Source of the DNA: Stappia indica
Lineage (GTDB): Bacteria; Pseudomonadota; Alphaproteobacteria; Rhizobiales; Stappiaceae
Direction of reading: 5' to 3'
Assembly: GCF_001696535.1 (NCBI RefSeq)
Contig: NZ_MBQE01000006.1
Span: 464,976-528,975, forward strand
Length of the DNA: 64,000 nt
Positions 40,318-48,399 of the stretch are shown here, piece by piece. The stretch's first letter is position 1; each line of letters starts with the position of its first letter. The notes under the pieces are model-generated. The model did no database searches. It was not told the origin of the DNA and worked only from the letters and a program-made list of their open reading frames with translations. The position numbers and the translations under genes were made by a program.

Positions 40318-40989
40318 TCAAGCGCGCGGCAGCAGCCCTGAGAAGATGAGATCGCTCAGCGATTGCAGCGCCTGCCGGCGGAACGCCTCGTCATGGATGC
40401 CGCTGCCGGTGATCGCCTCGATCTGCGGCGCGAAGTCGGCATAGGTCTGCGTCGTCGCCCAGATCAGGAAGATGAGGTGGGTGGGATCGACCGGGCGGAT
40501 GCGTCCGCTCTCCGCCCAGTGGCGCAGCACCTGCGACTTCTCCTCCACCAGGGTTTTCAGCGGGCCTTCCAGCACGTCGCGCATCATCGGCGCGCCCTGC
40601 AGCATCTCGTTGGCGAAGAGGCGCGAGGCTTCCGGATAGTCGGCGGAAAAGCGCAGCTTCTGCTCGATATAGGCGGTGAGCTCGGCGCGCGGATCGCCTT
40701 CGGGGTCGAGCGTGCGCAAGGGCGCCAGCCAGCGGTCGAGCAGGTCCGCCAGCACCGCCTTGTAGATCTCCGACTTGGAGCCGAAATAGTAGAGCAGGTT
40801 CGACTTCGACATGCCCGCGTCCTCGGCGATCTGGTCGACGCGGGCGCCGCGATAGCCGAAGCGCGAGAAGGTGCCGAGCGCGGCCTCCAGGATGCGGGCG
40901 CGGTTCTTCTCCTGGATGCGGGTGCGCGGCGCGCCGTCGCCGTCGGGCTCGCTGCCTCCCGCATTTGCCCGTGTCGGGCCTGCCTCCAT
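40318..40989 (-). CDS. rutR: RutR-type TetR family repressor, copy 1
   Basis: TetR-family repressor that in E. coli (RutR) is released by uracil or thymine. The N-terminal helix-turn-helix has GARVDQIAEDAGMSKSNLLYYF near 48-69, and the C-terminal RutR-type domain includes DYPEASRLFANEMLQGAP and PVDPTHLIFLIWATTQTYADF, close to the E. coli protein. ATG 40989 gives 223 aa; the open frame runs on to 41886 but crosses the second regulator. It lies 32 bp downstream of copy 2 on the minus strand, between the preTA and mmsA units. Confidence 0.85.
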   Translation of the reverse strand: MEAGPTRANAGGSEPDGDGAPRTRIQEKNRARILEAALGTFSRFGYRGARVDQIAEDAGMSKSNLLYYFGSKSEIYKAVLADLLDRWLAPLRTLDPEGDPRAELTAYIEQKLRFSADYPEASRLFANEMLQGAPMMRDVLEGPLKTLVEEKSQVLRHWAESGRIRPVDPTHLIFLIWATTQTYADFAPQIEAITGSGIHDEAFRRQALQSLSDLIFSGLLPRA

Positions 40990-41021
40990 CTGCTTTCCGT
41001 CCCTGGTTGTCGCCGCGCCGG

Positions 41022-41738
41022 TCAGGCCGCGCCGTTGCTGGCGCCAGCATCGCGCGGCGTGTCGCCGGCGGCAAGCCCGGCCGGCGGGATCGCCCCGATG
41101 CCGGTCAGGATGATGCCGGTCACGGTGCGCTTGGCGTCCTCGAACTGCGCGTCGGACAGGGGCTGCCCGCCGTTCAGCGTGTCGATCTGGTGGTTGAAGT
41201 CGGCATAGTGCTGGGTGGTCGCCCAGATCATGTAGAGCAGGTATTGCGGATCGACGGGCGCGATCCGGCCGCTGGCGATCCAGCGCTCGATGGCCGCGAC
41301 CCGCGAGGCGGTCCACTCGGTCAGCGTCGTCTCCAGATAGTCCTGGATCACCGGCGCCTTGTGCAGGATCTCGTTGGCCCAGACTTTGGAGCCCATCGGG
41401 TGGGCGCGCGAGACGTCCATCTTCTTGGAGATGTAGGCGGTCAGCGCGTCGACCGGATCGTCGTTCTCGTCGAACGAGTTCGCCGCCTCCAGCCAGATGT
41501 TGAAGATATGCTCGACGACCCGCCGGTAGAGCGCTTCCTTGGTCGGGAAATAATAGTGCAGGTTGGCCTTCGGGATGCCGGCGCGGTCGGCGATCATGCC
41601 GGTGGTCGCGCCGCGAAACCCGCTCTCGGCGAAGACCTCCTCGGCCGCCTTCAGGATGACGCGCTCGTTCTCCGCCCGGATCGCGCTCTTCTGCGGTCCG
41701 TCCTGCGCCTTGGCCGGTGTCCTGTCTCTGCCGCTCAT
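41022..41738 (-). CDS. RutR-type TetR family repressor, copy 2
   Basis: Second regulator of the same subfamily. The helix-turn-helix is GATTGMIADRAGIPKANLHYYF near 48-68; the C-terminal half has PVDPQYLLYMIWATTQHYADF, closely matching the E. coli RutR segment. ATG 41738 gives 238 aa, including a hydrophilic 20-residue N-terminal extension and an Ala/Gly-rich C-terminus beyond 215. It is the first gene of the minus-strand pair, 60 bp from the nearest RutR-type palindrome. Tandem paralogues suggest one may bind pyrimidine and the other a downstream intermediate, or a shared operator with different effectors; this is not shown by sequence. Confidence 0.83.
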   Translation of the reverse strand: MSGRDRTPAKAQDGPQKSAIRAENERVILKAAEEVFAESGFRGATTGMIADRAGIPKANLHYYFPTKEALYRRVVEHIFNIWLEAANSFDENDDPVDALTAYISKKMDVSRAHPMGSKVWANEILHKAPVIQDYLETTLTEWTASRVAAIERWIASGRIAPVDPQYLLYMIWATTQHYADFNHQIDTLNGGQPLSDAQFEDAKRTVTGIILTGIGAIPPAGLAAGDTPRDAGASNGAA

Positions 41739-41797
41739 CTCTCCCGGCCGTCCGCTGCGGTGAGTGCCTATTGGGCAGGCGGGCCAAAAAATTGACC

Positions 41798-41813
41798 TTG
41801 ACCGGATGGTCAA
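41798..41813. promoter_or_regulatory. RutR-type operator 1 between rutR-type genes and mmsA
   Basis: TTGACCGGATGGTCAA matches the TTGACCAnnTGGTCAA consensus with one mismatch. An extra TTGACC half-site sits immediately upstream at 41792-41797, giving three half-sites in a row. The site lies 60 bp from the start of the second RutR-type gene. Confidence 0.75.
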
Positions 41814-41830
41814 GCCTTCCTACGCTCGAT

Positions 41831-41846
41831 TTGACCATTTGGTCAG
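41831..41846. promoter_or_regulatory. RutR-type operator 2 between rutR-type genes and mmsA
   Basis: TTGACCATTTGGTCAG matches the RutR consensus except for the last base. The centres of operators 1 and 2 are 33 bp apart, about three helical turns, so two dimers could bind the same face of the DNA. Confidence 0.72.
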
Positions 41847-42140
41847 GTTTTTTGGCCTGGCGCAATGGCAAACAGCGGCGGACCACCGGCGGACATCAAA
41901 CAGACCGGGGCCGCGCACTTTCCAGATTTCGGCCGGAGCGCGAGGACGCGAAGGCCGCCCGGATGAGACTGTGCATCCGGACGACGGGGAACGGCCGGCG
42001 GTGCGACGAGCGCCGCCCGATGCCAGGGGATGACGCTGAGGGTTCGCGGGAAACTGTGCTCCGCCCCCTGCCCATGCCGGCCGCAATTTGAGACGGACAG
42101 GGCGCCCGGGCCGCTACCCGGCCGGGCGAGCGGAGGAACC

Positions 42141-43652
42141 ATGTCGAAGTCCGGTCTTGCCAGCATCGAGAACGCTATCGGCGGGGCGCGTGTCGTCTCC
42201 CGCTCCACCAGGACGCAAGGGGTGTTCAACCCGGCGACCGGCGAGCAGACCGCCGTCCTGCCGCTGTCGAGCGCGGCCGAGGTGGCGGAAGCGATCGCCG
42301 CGGCGAAGGCCGCCTTCCCCGCCTGGCGCGACACGCCGCCGCTCAAGCGCGCGCGCATGATGTTCCGCTTCAAGGAGCTGCTCTCCGCCCATGCCGACGA
42401 CATCGCGCGGGCGATCTCGGCCGAACACGGCAAGACCCATGACGATGCGCTGGGCGAGGTGGCCCGCGGCATCGAGGTGGTGGAATTCGCCTGCGGCATC
42501 CCGCATCTCTTGAAGGGCGAGTTCGCCCGCAATGTCGGCCCGGCCATCGACAGCTATTCCGACCGCCAGCCGCTCGGCGTCGTCGCCGGCATCACCCCGT
42601 TCAACTTCCCGGCCATGGTGCCGCTGTGGATGTATCCGATCGCGGTCGCCTGCGGGAACACCTTCGTGCTGAAGCCGTCGGAGCGCGACCCTTCCGCCGT
42701 CATGGTGGTCTACGACCTGTTCCGGAAGTCGGGCTTCCCGGACGGAGTGCTCAATGTCGTGCATGGCGACAAGGAGGCGGTCGACGTGCTGCTGACCCAT
42801 CCGGACGTCAAGGCGGTGTCCTTCGTCGGCTCCACGCCGATTGCCGAATACGTCTACACGACCGGCACCGCGCACGGAAAGCGGGTGCAGGCGCTGGGCG
42901 GCGCCAAGAACCACATGATCGTGATGCCGGATGCCGACATGGACCAGGCCGCCGACGCGCTGATGGGCGCGGGCTACGGCTCGGCCGGCGAGCGCTGCAT
43001 GGCGATCTCCGTCGCCGTTCCCATCGGCGAGGAGACCGCCGACCGGCTGGTGGAAAAGCTGGTGCCCCGCGTGCAGGCGCTGAAGATCGGCCCGGCCACC
43101 GACCGCGAGGCGGAGATGGGCCCGCTGGTCACCGAGGCGCATATGCGCAAGGTGCTCGGCTATATCGACCAGGGCGTCAAGGAAGGCGCGGATCTGCTGG
43201 TCGACGGGCGCGGCTTCTCGCTGCAGGGCTACGAGAACGGCTATTTCGTCGGCGGCACCCTGTTCGACCGGGTGACCCGCGACATGACGATCTACCGCGA
43301 GGAGATCTTCGGCCCCGTCCTGTCGGTGGTGCGCGCCAAGGGCTACGAGGAAGCCCTGTCGCTGATCAACGAGCACGAATACGGCAACGGCACCGCGATC
43401 TTCACCCGCGACGGCGATGCCGCGCGCGCCTTTGCCGACCGCATCGAGGTGGGCATGGTCGGCATCAACGTGCCGATCCCGGTGCCGGTCGCCTATTTCT
43501 CCTTCGGCGGCTGGAAACGCTCGCTGTTCGGGGACCATTCGATCTATGGCGCGGAAGGCGTGCGCTTCAACACGCGCCTCAAGACGGTGACGACGCGCTG
43601 GCCGGCCGGTATCAAGGACGGCGCCGTCTATACCTTTCCCAATATGGAGTGA
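42141..43652 (+). CDS. mmsA: CoA-acylating (methyl)malonate-semialdehyde dehydrogenase
   Basis: Aldehyde dehydrogenase that converts malonate or methylmalonate semialdehyde, NAD and CoA to acetyl- or propionyl-CoA; it is the last step of uracil/thymine degradation and also acts in valine and inositol catabolism. [20 protein letters not shown] near 150-170 and the catalytic Cys in [11 protein letters not shown] near 287 are typical of MmsA. ATG 42141 has CGGAGG 6 bases upstream; 503 aa is normal. It heads an 11-gene plus-strand run ending at the 53.85-kb terminator. Two RutR-type operators lie upstream. Confidence 0.93.
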   Translation: MSKSGLASIENAIGGARVVSRSTRTQGVFNPATGEQTAVLPLSSAAEVAEAIAAAKAAFPAWRDTPPLKRARMMFRFKELLSAHADDIARAISAEHGKTHDDALGEVARGIEVVEFACGIPHLLKGEFARNVGPAIDSYSDRQPLGVVAGITPFNFPAMVPLWMYPIAVACGNTFVLKPSERDPSAVMVVYDLFRKSGFPDGVLNVVHGDKEAVDVLLTHPDVKAVSFVGSTPIAEYVYTTGTAHGKRVQALGGAKNHMIVMPDADMDQAADALMGAGYGSAGERCMAISVAVPIGEETADRLVEKLVPRVQALKIGPATDREAEMGPLVTEAHMRKVLGYIDQGVKEGADLLVDGRGFSLQGYENGYFVGGTLFDRVTRDMTIYREEIFGPVLSVVRAKGYEEALSLINEHEYGNGTAIFTRDGDAARAFADRIEVGMVGINVPIPVPVAYFSFGGWKRSLFGDHSIYGAEGVRFNTRLKTVTTRWPAGIKDGAVYTFPNME

Positions 43653-43699
43653 GCGCCTACGGCGCCGCCGCCGCACCGGACCAAGAGGGAGTGACCTGA

Positions 43700-44950
43700 A
43701 TGACCGCACCGGGCAAGAACCTGCGCATCGACGCCGACCGCCTGTGGGATGCCCTGATGGAGATGGCGAAGATCGGCCCGGGCGTCGCCGGCGGCAACAA
43801 CCGCCAGTCCCTGACCGACGCCGACAACGAGGGCCGCAAGCTGTTCCAGGCCTGGTGCGAGGCGGCCGGGATGAGCATCGGCGTCGACGCCATGGGCAAC
43901 ATGTTCATGACGCGCCCGGGCACCGATCCCGATGCCCTGCCCGTCTATGTCGGTTCGCATCTCGACACTCAGCCGACGGGCGGCAAATACGACGGCGTGC
44001 TCGGCGTGCTCGGCGCGCTGGAACTGGTGCGCACCCTCAACGACCTCAACATCCGCACGAAGCGGCCCATCGTCGTCACCAACTGGACCAACGAGGAGGG
44101 GACGCGTTTTGCCCCCGCCATGCTGGCCTCCGGCGTCTTTGCCGGGGTGCACGATCTGGACTGGGCCTATGGGCGCAAGGACGCGGAGGGGCGCACGGTC
44201 GGCGACGAGCTGAAGCGCATCGGCTGGGTCGGCGAGGAAGAGGTCGGCGCGCGCAAGATGCACGCGATGTTCGAGCTGCATATCGAGCAGGGGCCGATCC
44301 TGGAGGCCGAGGGCAAGGATATCGGCGTCGTCACCCACGGCCAGGGCCTGTGGTGGCTGGAAGTCACCGTGACCGGCAAGGAGAGCCATACCGGCTCGAC
44401 GCCGATGCCGATGCGCCGCAATGCCGGCCTCGGCATGGCGCGGATGACCGAGCTGGTGCACGAGATCGCGATGAAGCACCAGCCGCGCGCGGTCGGCGCC
44501 ATCGGCCATTGCGACGTGCATCCCAACTCGCGCAACGTCATTCCCGGCAAGGTGGTCTTCACCGTCGACTTCCGCTCGCCCGATCGCGAGACGCTGGATG
44601 CGATGAAGGCGGAGTTCGAGGCGCGCGTGCCGGGCATTGCCGAGGATCTGGGGCTGACGGCGACGGTCGAGGCGGTCGGCCATTTCGACCCGGTGACCTT
44701 CGACGAGACCTGCGTCAAGGCGGTACGCAACGCGGCGGAAAAGCTCGGCTACAGCCATATGGACATCATTTCCGGCGCCGGCCACGACGCGTGCTGGGTC
44801 AACAAGGTCGCGCCGACGGCGATGATCATGTGCCCCTGTGTCGACGGGCTGTCGCACAACGAGGCCGAGGAGATCACCAGGGAATGGGCGCAGGCCGGTG
44901 CCGACGTACTGCTGCATGCGGTGCTGGAAGCGGCGGAGATCGTGGACTAG
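43700..44950 (+). CDS. Zn-dependent amidohydrolase, probable beta-ureidopropionase
   Basis: M20-family amidase of the hydantoinase/carbamoylase group (allantoate amidohydrolase, L-carbamoylase, beta-ureidopropionase). Metal-ligand segments are VGSHLDTQPTGGKYDG near 91, TNEEGTRF near 132, LHIEQGPILE near 196 and GAGHDACWVNKVAPTAMIM, split across about 353-372, near the C-terminus. The length is 416 aa. Its place between mmsA and dihydropyrimidinase makes N-carbamoyl-beta-alanine the likely substrate, giving beta-alanine, CO2 and ammonia. Sequence alone would not exclude a related carbamoyl amino acid. Confidence 0.88.
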   Translation: MTAPGKNLRIDADRLWDALMEMAKIGPGVAGGNNRQSLTDADNEGRKLFQAWCEAAGMSIGVDAMGNMFMTRPGTDPDALPVYVGSHLDTQPTGGKYDGVLGVLGALELVRTLNDLNIRTKRPIVVTNWTNEEGTRFAPAMLASGVFAGVHDLDWAYGRKDAEGRTVGDELKRIGWVGEEEVGARKMHAMFELHIEQGPILEAEGKDIGVVTHGQGLWWLEVTVTGKESHTGSTPMPMRRNAGLGMARMTELVHEIAMKHQPRAVGAIGHCDVHPNSRNVIPGKVVFTVDFRSPDRETLDAMKAEFEARVPGIAEDLGLTATVEAVGHFDPVTFDETCVKAVRNAAEKLGYSHMDIISGAGHDACWVNKVAPTAMIMCPCVDGLSHNEAEEITREWAQAGADVLLHAVLEAAEIVD

Positions 44951-44980
44951 GCGGCGGTTGTTCCAGCCGGGGACAGGTGA

Positions 44981-45442
44981 ATGAAGCTTTCGGCAGTGCT
45001 TTTCCTTGTTGTTGCGGTCTTCTCGATCTCGCCGATCCTGGCCGCTCCCTCGGACCGTGGGCCTGAACCGGTTGACGTCGTGGAGAAGCTTCGGAACCTG
45101 GCCGAGGGAGAGTATCTCATAGCTCTTGCTTCGGGATTCTGTCGGGTCGGAAAAGACCTTCATATCGATAATCGTTCATTCGTTCCTGAAATTCGCGAAG
45201 ACGGGAAGGTTTACGCCAAGATTGTAAGACGTGAAGATAGTTTTTCTGGCCTTGTTGTTGCCGGAAGAGACATGACGACAGTCGACGAGGCCTTTCCATT
45301 GATGCGATATGTGAGCCCGGATCGGGAATGCGAGAATATCGGCGGCCTGACGGCGATCGGGGCTGTCGGCATCGATAGGCTGCAGCTGATCGATTATGGC
45401 GACAAAGTCGATATGCGCCTGCTTCCGTTCGAGCCGGACTGA
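44981..45442 (+). CDS. Hypothetical secreted protein embedded in pyrimidine operon
   Basis: I do not recognise the family. The 153-aa product has a clear signal peptide (MKLSAVLFLVVAVF, cleavage after about ILAAP near 22). The mature part is hydrophilic with two cysteines (FCRVGK near 54 and RECENIGG near 116), suggesting a periplasmic disulfide. The gene is noticeably AT-richer than its neighbours and uses codons rare around it (ATA, AGA, TTT), a sign of transfer. It starts 30 bp after the zinc amidohydrolase and ends 44 bp before hydA. A role in pyrimidine catabolism cannot be inferred. Confidence 0.7.
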   Translation: MKLSAVLFLVVAVFSISPILAAPSDRGPEPVDVVEKLRNLAEGEYLIALASGFCRVGKDLHIDNRSFVPEIREDGKVYAKIVRREDSFSGLVVAGRDMTTVDEAFPLMRYVSPDRECENIGGLTAIGAVGIDRLQLIDYGDKVDMRLLPFEPD

Positions 45443-45486
45443 AGTTCCAAGTTCAACCTTACATGACGAATTCCGGAGGATCAGAC

Positions 45487-46944
45487 ATGGCCAGCAAAGT
45501 GATCAAGGGCGGAACGGTCGTCACGGCCGATCTCACCTATCGGGCGGACGTCAGGATCGACGGCGGCAGGATCGTCGAGATCGGGCCGGATCTTTCCGGC
45601 GACGAGGTGCTCGACGCGACCGGCTGCTACGTGATGCCGGGCGGCATCGACCCGCATGTGCATCTGGAAATGCCGTTCATGGGCACCTATTCCGCCGACG
45701 ATTTCGAGAGCGGCACGCGCGCCGCCCTTGCCGGCGGCACCACCATGGTGGTGGATTTCTGCCTGCCCTCGCCCGGCCAGTCGCTGCTGGAAGCACTGAC
45801 CATGTGGGACAACAAGTCGACGCGGGCCAATTGCGACTACTCCTTCCACATGGCGATCACCTGGTGGGGCGAGCAGGTGTTCAACGACATGGAAGCGGTG
45901 GTGCGCGACAAGGGCATCAACAGCTTCAAGCATTTCATGGCCTACAAGGGCGCGCTGATGGTGGACGACGACGAGATGTTCGCCTCGTTCCAGCGATGTG
46001 CCGAGCTCGGCGCGCTGCCCATGGTGCATGCGGAAAACGGCGACGTGGTCGCCCAGCTTCAGGCCAAGCTGATGGCCGAAGGCAATGACGGGCCGGAGGC
46101 CCATGCCTATTCGCGCCCGGCGGAAGTGGAGGGCGAGGCGACCAACCGTGCCATCATGATCGCCGACATGGCCGGCGTGCCGCTCTACGTGGTGCACACG
46201 TCCTGCGAACAGGCGCATGAGGCGATCCGCCGGGCCAAGCAGAACGGCATCCGCTGCTACGGCGAGCCGCTGATCCAGCACCTGACGCTGGACGAGAGCG
46301 AGTACCGCCATCCCGACTGGGACCATGCGGCGCGCCGCGTGATGTCGCCGCCCTTCCGCAACAAGAAGCACCAGGACAGCCTGTGGGCCGGCCTGCAGGC
46401 GGGCACGCTGCAGGTGGTGGCGACCGACCACTGCGCCTTCACCACGGAGCAGAAGCGCACCGGGCTCGGCGACTTCACCAAGATCCCCAACGGCACCGGC
46501 GGGCTCGAGGATCGCATGCCGATGCTGTGGACCCACGGGGTCGCCACCGGCCGGCTGACCATGAACGAGTTCGTCGCCGTGACCTCGACCAACATCGCCA
46601 AGATCCTCAACATGTACCCGAAGAAGGGGGCGATCCTGGTCGGCGCCGATGCCGACCTGGTGGTCTGGGACCCGGAGAAGGAAAAGACGATTTCCGCCGC
46701 GACCCAGCAGTCGGCCATCGACTACAATGTGTTCGAGGGCAAGACGGTGAAGGGCCTGCCCCGCTTCACGCTGACCCGCGGCGAGGTGGCCATCGACGAC
46801 GGGGCGGTGAAGACGCGCGAGGGGCATGGCAAATTCGTCGCGCGCCAGCCGTTCCAGGCGGTCAACACGGCGCTGTCGACCTGGAAGGAACTGACCTCGC
46901 CGCGCAAGGTGGAGCGCTCGGGCATTCCCCGCAGCGGCGTGTGA
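45487..46944 (+). CDS. hydA: Dihydropyrimidinase (D-hydantoinase family)
   Basis: Zinc amidohydrolase that opens the ring of dihydrouracil/dihydrothymine to N-carbamoyl-beta-alanine. The HxH motif is DPHVHLEMPF near 56, the carbamylated Lys lies in FKHFMAYKG near 152-160, and further His ligands are VHAEN and VHTSCEQ; the catalytic-Asp region is VATDHCAF near 315. ATG 45487 is chosen because GGAGG stands 7 bases before it; the frame opens at 45463. Length 485 aa is normal. Confidence 0.94.
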   Translation: MASKVIKGGTVVTADLTYRADVRIDGGRIVEIGPDLSGDEVLDATGCYVMPGGIDPHVHLEMPFMGTYSADDFESGTRAALAGGTTMVVDFCLPSPGQSLLEALTMWDNKSTRANCDYSFHMAITWWGEQVFNDMEAVVRDKGINSFKHFMAYKGALMVDDDEMFASFQRCAELGALPMVHAENGDVVAQLQAKLMAEGNDGPEAHAYSRPAEVEGEATNRAIMIADMAGVPLYVVHTSCEQAHEAIRRAKQNGIRCYGEPLIQHLTLDESEYRHPDWDHAARRVMSPPFRNKKHQDSLWAGLQAGTLQVVATDHCAFTTEQKRTGLGDFTKIPNGTGGLEDRMPMLWTHGVATGRLTMNEFVAVTSTNIAKILNMYPKKGAILVGADADLVVWDPEKEKTISAATQQSAIDYNVFEGKTVKGLPRFTLTRGEVAIDDGAVKTREGHGKFVARQPFQAVNTALSTWKELTSPRKVERSGIPRSGV

Positions 46945-46997
46945 GGCGAACGGGCCGGCGCCGATAGGCGGGGCCGGCCGGAAAGGGGGAGAGCGGC

Positions 46998-47573
46998 TTG
47001 CAGCAGGCTGAGCGGCAACCACCGCCGGACGCCCCGCGGATGGGCGAGGCAGGCTTGGGCGACGGGACAGGACCCGGCGCCGGCTGGCGCACCGCGTTCC
47101 GCGAGGCAACGTCCTGGCGTTGGGTCGCTCTCGTCGTCTGCTCTGCGGCGACCTGTGGTCCGCTGTTTCTGCTTTTGTTCATCGTACTGCCGGGTCTGGC
47201 AACACGTGGTTTGGGCACAAACACGCTGGGTGAGTTCTTGCTGGGTTTTCTAGGGGTGAACGCGTTTTTTATAGCGGTTGCCCTGTATTATTCCGTGTGG
47301 GGCGTGATCTGCGGGTTCTTCGCATGGCTTCCGACCTATGCGGGTTTGCGCCGGCGTTTTTCCCGACGAAAGGCAGCAATCCGTGCGGCGGCGCCATCCG
47401 TTTTCGTTGCTGCAGTTGCCGCTCAACTGGCCATGCTGGCGTTCAATTCGGAACAGTGGTCCGACGTGATCAGTCGCGCAGCCAAAAACCTTGATTTTGC
47501 ACTCCCTGTCGCCGCCGTTGCCGCTGCGAGCGGCGCCCTGCACGCATCCTGGATCTGGAGAAATCGCGCATGA
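46998..47573 (+). CDS. Hypothetical integral membrane protein between hydA and ABC ATPase
   Basis: Unrecognised family. The 191-aa product has a Gly/Pro-rich soluble N-terminus (about 1-35) and four to five hydrophobic segments, near 41-66, 76-112, 128-150 and 165-188. The start is probably TTG 46998 with GGGGGAG about 8 bases upstream; ATG 47040 is an alternative. Its stop overlaps the ABC ATPase start as ATGA, so expression is coupled to the importer. The part from about 47200 to 47480 is AT-richer than the flanking genes. It could be an accessory component, but nothing proves it. Confidence 0.6.
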   Translation: MQQAERQPPPDAPRMGEAGLGDGTGPGAGWRTAFREATSWRWVALVVCSAATCGPLFLLLFIVLPGLATRGLGTNTLGEFLLGFLGVNAFFIAVALYYSVWGVICGFFAWLPTYAGLRRRFSRRKAAIRAAAPSVFVAAVAAQLAMLAFNSEQWSDVISRAAKNLDFALPVAAVAAASGALHASWIWRNRA

Positions 47574-48358
47574 CTGCCCCTGCCAGGGTGATCGACATCG
47601 AGAACCTGTCCCTGACTTTCCAGACCAATGACGGTCCGGTCCACGCGCTGTCGGACATCGACCTTGCCATCGGCGAGGGCGATTTCGTCTCGCTGATCGG
47701 CCCGTCGGGCTGCGGCAAGACCACTTTGCTGCGGGTGATCGCCGATCTGGAGGCGCCGACCGGCGGCTCGATCAGCGTCAACGGCATGACGCCGTCACAG
47801 GCGCGGGCAAAGCGCGCCTATGGCTACGTCTTCCAGGCCGCCGCGCTCTATCCCTGGCGGACCATCGCCGACAACATCGCCCTGCCGCTGGAGATCATGG
47901 GCTTTGCCAAGGGGGAGCGTGAGGAGCGCATCCGCCGCAACATGGAGCTGGTGAACCTTGCCGGCTTCGAGCGCAAGTATCCCTGGCAGCTGTCGGGCGG
48001 CATGCAGCAGCGCGCCTCCATCGCCCGCGCCCTGTCCTTCGATCCCGACCTTCTGTTGATGGACGAGCCCTTCGGCGCGCTCGACGAGATCGTCCGCGAC
48101 CACCTCAACGAGCAGCTGCTGAAACTGTGGGCCAAGACCCGCAAGACGGTGGTCTTCGTCACCCACTCGATCCCGGAGGCGGTGTTCCTGTCGACAAAGA
48201 TCGTGGTTCTGTGCCCGCGTCCGGGCCGCATCTACGACGTGATCGAGAGCGACCTGCCGCGCGAGCGCACGCTCGACATCCGCGAGACGCCGGAATTCCT
48301 GAAGATCGCGCATCGTGTTCGCGAGGGGCTGCGGGCGGGGCACAGCTATGACGATTGA
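47570..48358 (+). CDS. ABC transporter ATP-binding protein, NitT/TauT type
   Basis: Cytoplasmic ATPase of an importer for small organic solutes. Walker A GPSGCGKTT is near residue 44, the Q-loop segment FQAAALYPWRT near 88, signature LSGGMQQR near 141, Walker B LLLMDEPFGALDE near 161 and the switch His in VTHSIPEA near 199. The length of 262 aa and the PEA after the switch His are typical of the NitT/TauT/SsuB/ThiY group. Together with two permeases and an NMT1/THI5-like binding protein in the same unit it probably imports pyrimidines or a related ring. Confidence 0.9.
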   Translation: MTAPARVIDIENLSLTFQTNDGPVHALSDIDLAIGEGDFVSLIGPSGCGKTTLLRVIADLEAPTGGSISVNGMTPSQARAKRAYGYVFQAAALYPWRTIADNIALPLEIMGFAKGEREERIRRNMELVNLAGFERKYPWQLSGGMQQRASIARALSFDPDLLLMDEPFGALDEIVRDHLNEQLLKLWAKTRKTVVFVTHSIPEAVFLSTKIVVLCPRPGRIYDVIESDLPRERTLDIRETPEFLKIAHRVREGLRAGHSYDD

Positions 48359-48399
48359 GGGCATGCCGGTGCCGGCCAGACCGCAGGAAGAGGCGCTCG

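Larger units (their letters stand above)
41739..42140. other. Divergent rutR-type/mmsA control region
   Basis: This 402-base gap separates the two TetR genes (minus) from the 11-gene mmsA unit (plus). It holds two RutR-type palindromes at 41798-41813 and 41831-41846, one extra TTGACC half-site at 41792-41797, and then about 290 bases with no gene I can support before the mmsA ribosome-binding site. Promoter hexamers overlap the TTGACC halves but no unambiguous -10 is visible. Confidence 0.6.

Noticed and set aside
46952..46979. GGCCGGC/GCCGGCC hairpin after hydA as an operon terminator
   Set aside because: Seven-base stem with a 13-base loop and no T-run; at best weak attenuation.
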